64,000 nucleotides of DNA, from NCBI GenBank assembly GCA_944324345.1, contig CALUVT010000001.1, forward strand, positions 620,001 through 684,000, written 5' to 3'. Source of the stretch: Candidatus Gastranaerophilales bacterium. Lineage in GTDB: Bacteria > Cyanobacteriota > Vampirovibrionia > Gastranaerophilales > Gastranaerophilaceae. The notes under the pieces were generated by a model. The model was not told where the DNA came from. It saw only the letters and a list, made by a program, of their open reading frames with translations, and made no database searches. Shown here piece by piece: positions 1 through 8,820 of this stretch; position 1 is the first letter of the stretch, and the number at the start of each line of letters is the position of its first letter. A program made the translations under genes and the position numbers.

Positions 1-909
1 ATCATCAACTTTTTCAAACGGAGGAAGATGTTCTTCAAATTCTATAGTGGCATCTGCAATGTTTTTGTGTTTTTTATTGAATTCATCAACTGTCAATGCC
101 ATTTTTAGCTTTAGTTCTTCTTCTTTTTTGCGACTTGAACTTCTTATTGAATAACTTACTTGAGCATCCGTATTAATTATGTTTGTTACATTTATATCAC
201 CTGCTAAAATGCCTCCAAGGTTGCAAGAAGTTATGACAGTTCCATCTTCTTCATAAAAAACTCCTTGAGGTAGTGATGAGATTAAATCGGCGATAAGTTT
301 TGCCGCATTTGCTCTGGTTTTATCTCCAATGTCGATTCCCGAGTGCCCGCCTTTAAAGCTGTGAACTTTAATTTTGGCTAAAGTATAGCTTGCCCCAGAA
401 ACCTCGCATTGACCTAAAGTGTCACTGTCTAATACCAAAACATATTTAGATTTGAAGTTTTTAAGGTTGGCATTTCTAATTCCTGATAACCCGTTTTCTT
501 CATCGCGAGTGAACATAACCTCTAATCCGCCATGTTGTATATTTGATTTTGCGAGATTTTTGGCGAAATAAAGTGCATTTGCAACTCCGGCTTTGTCATC
601 ACCGCCAAGGGTTCTTTCAATTGCGTGAATAAAACCGTTTTCATCCAAATATGTTTTAACCGGACTGTCATCACCTATAACATCCATGTGAGCCGAAAGC
701 ATTAACGGATCTTTTTTGTTATCTGTTGCCGGAACATTTATTACAACATTTTTAAAATCATCGAATTTGCAATCAAGTCCGTTTTTATCACAATAGTTTT
801 TGATCCATTCTGCAACTTTCTCCTCGTGCAAGGAAGGCGATGGGACTTCTGCAAGGTTGCAAAACAAATCAACAAGTTCGTGTTCTTTTCTGACATCTTC
901 AATCATCAT
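1..909 (-). CDS. M20-family metallopeptidase, PepT-like (3' end outside window)
   Basis: Cytoplasmic zinc aminopeptidase of the M20/PepT type, which trims N-terminal residues from short peptides. The visible 303 residues contain the metal-ligand pattern HMD (74-76), the bridging-Asp segment GGDDKAG (102-108) and DEENG (136-140), which carries the catalytic and metal-binding Glu pair. The dimerisation (lid) domain begins near residue 185. Start: ATG at 909, preceded by AGAGGA about 8 nt upstream; a second ATG follows at once at 906. The C-terminus runs off the left edge, so full length is unknown. PepT versus the related YqjE type cannot be settled from this part. Confidence 0.85.
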   Translation of the reverse strand, partial: MMIEDVRKEHELVDLFCNLAEVPSPSLHEEKVAEWIKNYCDKNGLDCKFDDFKNVVINVPATDNKKDPLMLSAHMDVIGDDSPVKTYLDENGFIHAIERTLGGDDKAGVANALYFAKNLAKSNIQHGGLEVMFTRDEENGLSGIRNANLKNFKSKYVLVLDSDTLGQCEVSGASYTLAKIKVHSFKGGHSGIDIGDKTRANAAKLIADLISSLPQGVFYEEDGTVITSCNLGGILAGDINVTNIINTDAQVSYSIRSSSRKKEEELKLKMALTVDEFNKKHKNIADATIEFEEHLPPFEKVDD

Positions 910-979
910 AAATTTTATCCTCTCTCTTACACAAAGTTATTGTAACACTTTTTGTGATTTTTACAAGGACAAAATTCTT

Positions 980-3346
980 CTAATTAATATCAACAACGCT
1001 AACTCCATCTCCGCCTTCGGCATCCTCTCCGGGTCTGAATTTTGCAACGTATGGTGATGTTGATAAGAAATCTCTGACAGCTGATTTCAGTGCACCTGTG
1101 CCGTGTCCGTGGATAATCATGACAGATGCAAGGTTTGCAAGGCTTGCTTTATCAAGGTAAAGTTCCAAACTGTCAAGAGCATCCTCGACTTTATACCCCC
1201 TTAAATCAAGCGTATTAGAGATGTTTGTTTTACGAAGTTCAAATTTTTCCAATGAGCTTGGGCGATATACGTTTTCTTTTCTTTCGTAAACTGAATCGTA
1301 AGGGGCAAGTTTTTCTGATTTTATTTTGGTTTTAAAATTTCCCATTTGAACGGTAACGTTTTCATTTTTATCCGGTAGTGAAAGTATTGTAACAGGTTGG
1401 TGAAGTTCTTTTAGAATTAGCTTGTCGCCTGTTTTGATTTTAGACCAGTCAATTTTTTCATAGTGTTGTTTTTCATCAAATTCTGATAATTTACCTTTAA
1501 ATTTTTGTTCTGTTATTGCTAGTCTTGCATATGATCTGCGAGCTATTTTTTCTGATTTTTCCCTTCTCAGTTCATCCAAGATTTCTTTAATTTCCGCTTT
1601 TGCTTCAAGCATTTCTCTGTCAAATTTATCTTTTATTATTTTGACGGTTTTCTTTTTATCCTTTTTTAGGGTTGCAAGTGATTCTTCGTATTCTGATTTT
1701 AGGGTTTGGGATGTTTCTTTTAGGTTTTCAGCTTCTTCAAGATTGTGGGCAAGTTTTGCCTGTGTTTCTTGTAACTTTTCTACTACAAGTATTGAGGGGT
1801 CTTTTGTTGAAACCAAAATGTTTTTTGCCTTTTCTGTTATATCTTTGTCAAGCCCAAGATTTGCTGCAATGGCTATTGCATTACTCAGTCCAGGAATTCC
1901 TATTAGAAGTTTGTAGGTCGGTTTTAATGTTTCTGTATCAAATTCTACAGATGCGTTTTTAAAATACGGATTTGTGTACTCAAGTGTTTTTAATTCTCCA
2001 TAGTGTGTTGTTACTGTGGAAAGGACATTTTTTTCAGAAAGTTTTTCAAGTATAACTTGAGCTAGAACTGCACCTTCCACGGGATCTGTTCCAGCACAGA
2101 TTTCATCAAGAAGGACAAAGCTTTTTTCGTTACTTAGTTTTAAAATTTCTATGATATTTGTCATATGTGATGAAAAAGTCGAAAGATTCTGTAAGATATT
2201 TTGATCGTCGCCAATATCTGCAAAAACGTTTTCAAACGGGTAAACTTTTGCATTGGTACATGGCAAAAACATTCCTGCTTTTGCCATAAGAATGAAAAGT
2301 CCTATGGTTTTTAATGTTACTGTTTTCCCGCCGGTGTTTGAACCTGTTATAATTACGGATTTGTAGTCTTTCCCTATTTCAAAATTGTTTGTAACTACAC
2401 TTTCAACATTACCTATCAAAAGCGGGTGCTTCATATTTTCAAATTCAAGAATTTTATGTATAACTATTTCAGGTTCTGTTGCTTCAATTTTTACTGCGTA
2501 TCTGGCTTTTGCAAAGTGGTAGTCAATTATGGCAAGAGTTTGTTCTGTAACGGCAAGCTCTTTTATAATATCTTTTACAAGAGATGTTAAACCTGCAAGA
2601 ATTCTAACTATTTCAGAGTGAATATTTGATTTAATTTCTCTAATTTTATTATTTAAAGGAACAATTTGTTCCGGTTCTATATAAAAAGTTTTGTTGGTTG
2701 CCGAAACATCATGAACAATTCCCGGGACTTTATTCTTTGATGATGCCATAACTTGAAAAACAATTCTGTCGTCACGTGTGGTGTAAATATTCTCTTGAAG
2801 ATGTTTAGAAAATTCTGTTGAATTTAATAGAGAATTTACGGTATTTTTGAGATTTTTTTCGTTATCGCGTAAGGCGGAATAAAGACCTTTCAACTCCAAA
2901 GTTGCATCTTGTTTGATATTAAAGTTTTCGTCAAAAGTGGAAAATATTTTTTCTTCCAAATCTCTGTCTACAACCAAATTTGATGCCTCAGTTCTAATTA
3001 TTGCTTCATCAGACAAATTATCGTGAAGAAATTTTTTTACAAGTCGGGATGTTCTGAGAGTTTTGGCAACATCTATTAATTCCTCTTCGGAAAGATATGT
3101 AGAATTAATGTGTTGCTTAATAGTGTCAATGTCTGCTACAAATTCTATAGGAATATCAGCGGGCATATCAAGGATGTATTTTGCTTCTGTAGTGTATTTT
3201 AATTCATTTTTAATTTTTATTATATCGCTGTATGGTACAGTTTTTAAGCATATTTCCTTGCTTTGTTTTGTCTTTGTGAACCCTGAAAGTATTTGTAGTA
3301 TTTTATCAAATTCCAGAGATTTTAAACTTTTTTCCAGTATACTCAT
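980..3346 (-). CDS. mutS2: Endonuclease MutS2 (MutS-like ATPase with Smr domain)
   Basis: 788 residues, the usual MutS2 length. The core and coiled-coil region comes first. The ATPase follows with Walker A GSNTGGKT (335-342) and a Walker B segment LLDEICAGTDP, then a long Lys/Glu-rich coiled coil. The C-terminal Smr nuclease domain holds LDLRG and HGHGTG. In this family MutS2 acts on recombination intermediates, or splits collided ribosomes in Bacillus; it is not the mismatch-repair MutS. No Shine-Dalgarno precedes the ATG at 3346. A TTGTAA-17-TTTAAT promoter ends 6 nt before it, suggesting a leaderless message. Confidence 0.95.
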   Translation of the reverse strand: MSILEKSLKSLEFDKILQILSGFTKTKQSKEICLKTVPYSDIIKIKNELKYTTEAKYILDMPADIPIEFVADIDTIKQHINSTYLSEEELIDVAKTLRTSRLVKKFLHDNLSDEAIIRTEASNLVVDRDLEEKIFSTFDENFNIKQDATLELKGLYSALRDNEKNLKNTVNSLLNSTEFSKHLQENIYTTRDDRIVFQVMASSKNKVPGIVHDVSATNKTFYIEPEQIVPLNNKIREIKSNIHSEIVRILAGLTSLVKDIIKELAVTEQTLAIIDYHFAKARYAVKIEATEPEIVIHKILEFENMKHPLLIGNVESVVTNNFEIGKDYKSVIITGSNTGGKTVTLKTIGLFILMAKAGMFLPCTNAKVYPFENVFADIGDDQNILQNLSTFSSHMTNIIEILKLSNEKSFVLLDEICAGTDPVEGAVLAQVILEKLSEKNVLSTVTTHYGELKTLEYTNPYFKNASVEFDTETLKPTYKLLIGIPGLSNAIAIAANLGLDKDITEKAKNILVSTKDPSILVVEKLQETQAKLAHNLEEAENLKETSQTLKSEYEESLATLKKDKKKTVKIIKDKFDREMLEAKAEIKEILDELRREKSEKIARRSYARLAITEQKFKGKLSEFDEKQHYEKIDWSKIKTGDKLILKELHQPVTILSLPDKNENVTVQMGNFKTKIKSEKLAPYDSVYERKENVYRPSSLEKFELRKTNISNTLDLRGYKVEDALDSLELYLDKASLANLASVMIIHGHGTGALKSAVRDFLSTSPYVAKFRPGEDAEGGDGVSVVDIN

Positions 3347-3352
3347 ATTTAC

Positions 3353-3381
3353 ATTAAATGATAACTAAGCCTGAATTACAA
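3353..3381 (-). promoter_or_regulatory. Leaderless-type promoter of mutS2
   Basis: On the minus strand TTGTAA (3381-3376), a 17-bp spacer and TTTAAT (3358-3353) lie exactly 6 nt before the mutS2 ATG. Transcription would start at or next to the start codon. Confidence 0.5.
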
Positions 3382-3407
3382 CGCTTTATTAAAATTTTTT
3401 GATATTC

Positions 3408-3436
3408 TTGCACAAAAGATTTTTTAAAAGTACAAT
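3408..3436 (+). promoter_or_regulatory. Sigma-70-type promoter upstream of the glutamate-synthase-like gene
   Basis: TTGCAC (3408-3413), a 17-bp spacer and TACAAT (3431-3436) precede the Shine-Dalgarno GGGAGAGG and the ATG at 3464. Confidence 0.5.
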
Positions 3437-3463
3437 TATATTGTATAAGGGAGAGGTATAACA

Positions 3464-4834
3464 ATGGCAGTAGAAAGACAACATGTAAAAGAACAAGATA
3501 AAAATGTAAGACGTCATAATTTTGAGCCTGTCGAGAGTAATTTGACAGAAGAACAGGTCAAACTGGAAGCATCAAGATGTTTGCATTGTAAAAATCCAAG
3601 ATGCGTTGCAGGGTGTCCTGTAAATATTCAAATACCTGAATTTATACAAGCGATAAAAGAAGGGAATTTAAATAAGGCTGGGGAAATAATTCGCCAAACA
3701 AGTATGTTGCCGTCTGTTTGCGGTCGAGTTTGCCCTCAAGAAAGACAATGTGAAGGTAATTGTGTTCTTGGGATAAAGGGAGAATCTGTTGCTATAGGAG
3801 CATTAGAAAGATACGTTGGAGACAATACAAAAGCAGAAATGCCCGAGATTAAACCTTCCGGCAAAAAAGTCGCCGTGGTTGGTTCTGGATGTGCAGGAAT
3901 GACAGCAGCTTGTGATTTGCGAAAAGAAGGTCATGATGTAGAAGTATTTGAAGCATTACATGAATTGGGTGGTGTTTTGAGATATGGTATACCTCCCTTT
4001 AGGTTACCTAGAGTCGTTTTGGACAGAGAAATTGAAAATTTGAAAGCTATGGGGGTAAAATTCCATACAAACGTTGTTGTTGGAAAATCTGTTACTTTAA
4101 AACAGTTAAAAGAAGACGGTTTTGATGCAATATTTATATGTTCAGGTGCAGGCTTGCCAAAAATGCTTCATGTCCCCGGCGAAAATTTAAACGGAGTATT
4201 CTCTGCAAACGAATTTTTAACAAGGGTAAACTTGATGCATGCGGGACAGTCGGACAGCCCTACACCTTTAAAAGTCGGGAAAAAAGTTGCAGTTTTTGGT
4301 GGTGGTAATGTTGCGATGGATGCCGCAAGGACTGCAGTACGTGTAGGATTTGAAGAGGTTTATATAATTTACAGAAGAACAGAAAAAGAACTCCCTGCCC
4401 GTTTGGAAGAAATAAGACATGCTAAAGAAGAAGGTGTTGTGTTTAAATTTTTATATGCACCAAAAGAAATTCTTGGCGAAAACGGTTACGTAAAGGCTGT
4501 GGAACTAGAAGTTATGGAACTTGGTGAACCTGATGAGTCAGGTAGAAGACGCCCTGTTGCAACTGGTAAGACGGAAGTAGTGGAACTAGACACTGTAATT
4601 GTGGCATTAGGTACAGGCCCAAACCCTATAATTCAACGTTCGGCAGAGGCTGATGGTATAGAGATTTTGACTGATAAAAAAGGTTATATCACAGTTGATG
4701 GAGAGACGCGTGCAACTAATATTCCAACTGTTTATGCAGGTGGTGATGTCGCTCCTGTTGGAGAATCTAATGCTATTAATGCAATGGGAGCAGGTAAAAA
4801 AGCGGCAAAAGCCATTAATGAAATGCTAAAATAG
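3464..4834 (+). CDS. gltA: NADPH-dependent glutamate synthase-type flavoprotein (GltA/NfnB family)
   Basis: 456 residues matching the small-subunit-type glutamate synthase/NfnB family, which carries two [4Fe-4S] clusters, FAD and NADPH. N-terminal cysteines are C39, C42, C47, C51 and C86, C90, C96, C100. The FAD Rossmann motif is GSGCAG (140-145), and a second dinucleotide fold FGGGNVAMDAA lies near 277. The start has a good GGGAGAGG ribosome site. No partner is adjacent: neither the glutamate synthase large subunit nor NfnA. It may therefore act as the homomeric GltA type or with a partner elsewhere; sequence alone does not fix the electron acceptor. Confidence 0.85.
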   Translation: MAVERQHVKEQDKNVRRHNFEPVESNLTEEQVKLEASRCLHCKNPRCVAGCPVNIQIPEFIQAIKEGNLNKAGEIIRQTSMLPSVCGRVCPQERQCEGNCVLGIKGESVAIGALERYVGDNTKAEMPEIKPSGKKVAVVGSGCAGMTAACDLRKEGHDVEVFEALHELGGVLRYGIPPFRLPRVVLDREIENLKAMGVKFHTNVVVGKSVTLKQLKEDGFDAIFICSGAGLPKMLHVPGENLNGVFSANEFLTRVNLMHAGQSDSPTPLKVGKKVAVFGGGNVAMDAARTAVRVGFEEVYIIYRRTEKELPARLEEIRHAKEEGVVFKFLYAPKEILGENGYVKAVELEVMELGEPDESGRRRPVATGKTEVVELDTVIVALGTGPNPIIQRSAEADGIEILTDKKGYITVDGETRATNIPTVYAGGDVAPVGESNAINAMGAGKKAAKAINEMLK

Positions 4835-4997
4835 GTTTGTGATGAATTAAAGATTGGATATTCAAAAAATATTTTCTTGTCTATGAATATTGCTGATTTT
4901 ACATAGATGGTTTGTACTTTATTTTTAATCTATCCTGTTTTAAGAACAAATACTGATATCTATGAATTGTACAATTTTATGAGGGTGCAAATAAAAA

Positions 4998-5867
4998 ATG
5001 TTAGTAAAAAATATTAGTATAATATTTATATCCTGTATTTTGCTTTCAAGTCCTGTTTTTTCATTTGAACTTGATACTTCTGTTGATGACGAAATAAGGA
5101 GAACTTATGATCCTTCTAAATTGGAGCAAACTCTTCCTGCGTTGCCAAAAGTTGCTCCGTCAAAACCTGTATCAACTTCAACAACTAATCATGCATCAAC
5201 TCCGCCAAAAACTTTGCCCGTAACGCCTGATGCTAAACCCCAAATCGGAGTTAAAAAGTTTCAAAATGACTACAAATACGATAAATCAACTGCTATTAGG
5301 ATAAAAAAATGGACCAAATTTAAGGTTAAATCAAATTCTGTTATATCAGATTATCTCAAAACAGGTGCTAAAGTCTCTTTTACATCAATCCAGCCTGTGA
5401 CGCAAAGGTATATAACTGTCCCTACAGGAACGAAGTTTACAGCTGTCGTAACGGATTCTCATCAACCTCAAATGAGCGGCAACGGAGGTCTTGTTGTACT
5501 GGCGGTTGATAGTATTACGGTAAATGGGCGAACAACAAGTGTTAATGGTAAAATTACAAAGGCGAATATGAAAAAAATATTCTTCAACAATATGAAGGGT
5601 AAACGGACTTATTGGAAAGGTGTTGCTAATCAAATAGACAAGGGAGAAAATTTTTACAAAAAAACAAGAAGAACTTCTTCAAAACTTGCAGACAATCCTG
5701 TCGGGATTTTAATTTCTCCTATCCCTGTTTTAACAGGCATGGTCGTTTATGCTGTAAATCTCGTAGGATCACCTTTGTTTGCTCTTTGGTCTAAAGGCGG
5801 AAGAATTTCCATACCCGCGGGCAGTGAATTTGAAATAAAACTGCTAGAAGACGTTTACCTATATTAG
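4998..5867 (+). CDS. Secreted protein of unknown function, Pro-rich linker and C-terminal beta domain
   Basis: 289 residues. The N-terminus is a clear signal peptide (about 1-22, hydrophobic, ending near FSF). A Pro/Thr/Lys-rich linker spans about 45-80, followed by a folded region rich in beta-type segments such as VPTGTKF and IPAGSEFEIKL. A hydrophobic stretch near 230-260 could be a membrane or amphipathic segment. The tail IPAGSEFEIKLLEDVYLY resembles the final strand of TraB/VirB10-like or envelope beta domains, but the match is weak. I do not recognise the family. It stands alone between gltA and hppA. Confidence 0.7.
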   Translation: MLVKNISIIFISCILLSSPVFSFELDTSVDDEIRRTYDPSKLEQTLPALPKVAPSKPVSTSTTNHASTPPKTLPVTPDAKPQIGVKKFQNDYKYDKSTAIRIKKWTKFKVKSNSVISDYLKTGAKVSFTSIQPVTQRYITVPTGTKFTAVVTDSHQPQMSGNGGLVVLAVDSITVNGRTTSVNGKITKANMKKIFFNNMKGKRTYWKGVANQIDKGENFYKKTRRTSSKLADNPVGILISPIPVLTGMVVYAVNLVGSPLFALWSKGGRISIPAGSEFEIKLLEDVYLY

Positions 5868-5904
5868 GACTCTTTAAGATTATTTATGACTTTTCTTTAC
5901 ATTA

Positions 5905-5932
5905 TTGTAAAAATTTTAGTTTGTTTTATAAT
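5905..5932 (+). promoter_or_regulatory. Promoter of hppA
   Basis: TTGTAA (5905-5910), a 16-bp spacer and TATAAT (5927-5932) precede the AAGGAGAG ribosome site of hppA. The untranslated leader is about 42 nt. Confidence 0.5.
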
Positions 5933-5981
5933 AGTAACATTAGTTTGAGGTAGGACAACTTATTTTAGTGAAGGAGAGATT

Positions 5982-8408
5982 ATGATTAAAAAGTTGACTT
6001 CTCCAAAAGCATTGATGGCTCTTTTAGCTATGTTGCTTATGGGTGTTTCGCCTGTACTTGCAAGCGAAGCAGATTTAGTTGTTCCGAGTATCAAAAATGC
6101 AAGTCCTGATAGCTTTAATTTATTGCTAATAGGTATTGCAATTTCTGTTGTAGGTTTGATATTCGGATTTATTGAATTTTTACGAATTAAGAAATTAGAT
6201 GTTCACAAGGCAATGGCTGATGTTGGTAACACTATTTTTGAAACTTGTAAAACTTATTTGATACAGCAAGGTAAATTCCTTTTAGTACTTGAAGTATTAA
6301 TTGGTCTGTGTATTGCATTTTACTTTGGTTATTTGCAGCACATGCCTTTGACAAATGTATTGATAATTTTGGCTTGGTCAGTTATCGGTATTTTGGGTTC
6401 TTACGGCGTAGCTTGGTTCGGTATCAGAATGAATACCCTTGCTAACTCAAGAACTGCATTCGCATCATTGAAAGGCAATCCGCTAAATGTTATGAATATA
6501 CCTTTGAAAGCAGGTATGTCAATTGGTGTTTGTCTTGTATCTGTTGAACTTATTATGATGTTAATCATCTTGTTGTTTGTACCTGGTGAAATTGCTGGAG
6601 CATGTTTCATAGGTTTTGCAATTGGTGAATCATTAGGTGCATCTGCTCTTCGTGTTGCAGGTGGTATTTTTACAAAAATCGCAGATATCGGTTCCGATTT
6701 GATGAAAATTCAATTTGGAATTAAAGAAGATGATCCTAGAAACCCTGGTGTAATTGCCGATTGTACAGGTGATAATGCCGGCGATTCTATCGGACCTACT
6801 GCTGACGGTTTTGAAACATATGGTGTAACTGGTGTTGCTCTTGTTTCATTTATTTTACTTGCTGTGGCAGGAGAAGCTAACCAAGTTCAATTGTTAACTT
6901 GGATTTTCGTTATGAGATTTTTGATGATTGTTACTTCAGTTGTTTCATACTGGATTAATGGTGTTGCTGACAAATTTTATGCAGCTAAAACAGAAAAATT
7001 TGATTTCGAAAAACCGTTAACTAACCTTGTTTGGTTAACATCTATTTTATCAATTGTAATGACTTTTGGTGTAAGCCATTGGTTATTAGCAGATTTAGGT
7101 GGAAATTTATGGCTTGTACTTTCTTCAATTATTTCTTGCGGAACTTTAGGTGCAGCCTTAATTCCTGAATTTACAAAAATCTTTACTTCTCCAAAAGCTA
7201 AACATACTGAAGAAGTTGTAACAGCATCAAGAGAAGGTGGTGCATCACTAACAATTCTTTCAGGTATTGTTTCTGGTAACTTCTCAGGATTTTGGATTGG
7301 TATGGTAATCGTATTGTTGATGGGATTGGCTTATGTTGCATCAACATATATACCGGAATCTTTGATGATTTATCCTTCGGTATTTGCATTTGGTTTAGTA
7401 GCATTTGGTTTCTTGGGTATGGGACCTGTTACAATCGCAGTTGATTCATACGGACCTGTAACCGACAATGCTCAATCAGTTTACGAATTATCTTTGATTG
7501 AAGACATTCCAAATGTTGGGGAAGAAATTGAAAAAGATTTTTCATTCAAACCTGACTTTGATAATGCAAAAAAATACTTAGAAGAAAATGATGGTGCAGG
7601 AAATACATTCAAAGCAACTTCAAAACCTGTATTGATTGGTACAGCTGTTGTTGGTGCTACTACAATGATTTTCTCACTGATTCTTGTTATCAAATCAACT
7701 TTGGGTATTGAACCTGAAATGATTTTGAATATGTTAAATCCTTATACATTGCTTGGTTTCTTGTCAGGCGGTGCAGTAATTTACTGGTTCTCAGGAGCAT
7801 CAATGCAGGCTGTAACAACAGGTGCATATTCTGCAACTGAATATATTAAGGATAATATTAAATTGGGTGACGCTGATTCTAAGTCAGCAAACGTTGCAAA
7901 TTCAAAAGAAGTTGTAAAAATTTGTACACAATATGCACAAAAAGGTATGGTAAATATCTTTATCGCATTGTTTGCATTTGCACTTGCTTTTGCTTGCTTG
8001 TCAGCTCCAAGTTGTTCAACATCTGCACCTGTAGCATTCTTCGTAAGCTACTTGATTGCAATTGCTGTATTTGGCTTGTTCCAAGCTGTATTTATGGCAA
8101 ACGCAGGCGGATGCTGGGATAATGCTAAGAAAATTGTTGAAGTTGACTTGGCAGAAAAGGGAACTCCGCTACATGAAGCAACTGTAGTAGGGGATACTGT
8201 TGGTGATCCTTTCAAAGATACATCATCAGTAGCTATGAACCCAATCATTAAATTTACAACTTTATTCGGTCTTCTTGCAATGGAAATTGCAATTTCTCAA
8301 AACTTTAGAAATGTTGCACCTATTGCAGGATGGATATTCTTGGTAATTGCCTTGATATTTGTTGTTCGTTCATTCTATGCAATGAGAATACCTAATAAAG
8401 CAAAATAA
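5982..8408 (+). CDS. hppA: Membrane-bound ion-translocating pyrophosphatase
   Basis: 808 residues with about 16 membrane segments. It hydrolyses pyrophosphate and pumps H+ and/or Na+. Family motifs are intact: KEDDPRNPGVIAD near 250, then GDNAGDSIGPTADGFETYG, DSYGPVTDNAQ, and DNAKKIVE with DTVGDPFKDT near the C-terminus. The position that sets potassium dependence reads GNTFKA, with Lys at 544. Lys there is the signature of K+-independent enzymes, whereas Ala marks K+-dependent ones. The GDNAGDSIGPTADGFE version differs from the common GDNVGDVAGMGADLFE, placing it in a divergent subgroup, so the pumped ion is uncertain. The N-terminus may contain a signal-like first helix. Confidence 0.95.
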   Translation: MIKKLTSPKALMALLAMLLMGVSPVLASEADLVVPSIKNASPDSFNLLLIGIAISVVGLIFGFIEFLRIKKLDVHKAMADVGNTIFETCKTYLIQQGKFLLVLEVLIGLCIAFYFGYLQHMPLTNVLIILAWSVIGILGSYGVAWFGIRMNTLANSRTAFASLKGNPLNVMNIPLKAGMSIGVCLVSVELIMMLIILLFVPGEIAGACFIGFAIGESLGASALRVAGGIFTKIADIGSDLMKIQFGIKEDDPRNPGVIADCTGDNAGDSIGPTADGFETYGVTGVALVSFILLAVAGEANQVQLLTWIFVMRFLMIVTSVVSYWINGVADKFYAAKTEKFDFEKPLTNLVWLTSILSIVMTFGVSHWLLADLGGNLWLVLSSIISCGTLGAALIPEFTKIFTSPKAKHTEEVVTASREGGASLTILSGIVSGNFSGFWIGMVIVLLMGLAYVASTYIPESLMIYPSVFAFGLVAFGFLGMGPVTIAVDSYGPVTDNAQSVYELSLIEDIPNVGEEIEKDFSFKPDFDNAKKYLEENDGAGNTFKATSKPVLIGTAVVGATTMIFSLILVIKSTLGIEPEMILNMLNPYTLLGFLSGGAVIYWFSGASMQAVTTGAYSATEYIKDNIKLGDADSKSANVANSKEVVKICTQYAQKGMVNIFIALFAFALAFACLSAPSCSTSAPVAFFVSYLIAIAVFGLFQAVFMANAGGCWDNAKKIVEVDLAEKGTPLHEATVVGDTVGDPFKDTSSVAMNPIIKFTTLFGLLAMEIAISQNFRNVAPIAGWIFLVIALIFVVRSFYAMRIPNKAK

Positions 8409-8428
8409 CAGGTAAATTTATAAATAAA

Positions 8429-8466
8429 AAACTTCGCTTGGTAGAGACTGGGCGAAGTTTTTTTTA
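8429..8466 (+). terminator. Intrinsic terminator after hppA
   Basis: Nine-base-pair stem AAACTTCGC (8429-8437) with GCGAAGTTT (8452-8460), followed by a T run. It overlaps the end of the convergent regulator gene and may act in both directions. Confidence 0.8.
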
Positions 8467-8739
8467 TTGTTCAATTAGTGAAAAATGTTTTCCTAACTCC
8501 TTTTCAAGCTCCTCAATAAGATCAGAAAGCGGGACGTTGAGCCCTTGAGCTAATCTCCACAATGTACTTAATTGCGGGTCTTTTATCCCTTTTTCAGTGT
8601 CGGCAAGAATTGATTTTGTCAGTCCTATTTCTGCAGATAAAAGAGATATTGATTTGTTAGTTTTAAGCCTTTCTTTTTTTATCAAATCCCCTAATTTAGT
8701 TTGTAAATATTTTTTGTTTTCTTTAAAAAAATCTTGCAT
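8464..8739 (-). CDS. XRE-family helix-turn-helix regulator
   Basis: 91 residues, essentially one HTH_3/Cro-C1 domain. The recognition region runs about 30-60 (LLSAEIGLTKSILADTEKG), with ISLL and LWRLAQGLNVPLSDLIEELE. It has no ligand domain. It is divergent from the prepilin gene at 8821, and the 80-bp gap holds two operator-like sequences, so it probably represses itself and/or the pilin gene. The ATG at 8739 lacks a Shine-Dalgarno; a TATTAT (minus strand, 8752-8747) sits 7 nt upstream. Confidence 0.85.
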   Translation of the reverse strand: MQDFFKENKKYLQTKLGDLIKKERLKTNKSISLLSAEIGLTKSILADTEKGIKDPQLSTLWRLAQGLNVPLSDLIEELEKELGKHFSLIEQ

Positions 8740-8752
8740 AATTGTAATAATA

Positions 8753-8789
8753 GTGCTAATATTGAAACAAGTTGTGCTAATATTAGCAC
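8753..8789. promoter_or_regulatory. Candidate XRE operator: palindrome plus half-site 21 bp apart
   Basis: A perfect 16-bp palindrome GTGCTAATATTAGCAC occupies 8774-8789. A second copy whose left 11 bases match (GTGCTAATATT) begins at 8753, 21 bp or two helical turns away. It abuts the -10-like sequence of the XRE gene and lies upstream of the 8821 prepilin. Position and symmetry suggest the binding site of the adjacent XRE dimer. Confidence 0.6.
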
Positions 8790-8820
8790 ATTTAATATTT
8801 TTATAATCAGGAGGTTGTCT

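Noticed and set aside
1641-1962. Plus-strand open frames inside mutS2
   Set aside because: Antisense shadows of a strongly conserved coding sequence.
8734-8820. Upstream in-frame extension of the first prepilin from ATG 8734
   Set aside because: It crosses the operator, has no ribosome site, and would destroy the short prepilin signal; ATG 8821 has a perfect AGGAGG.
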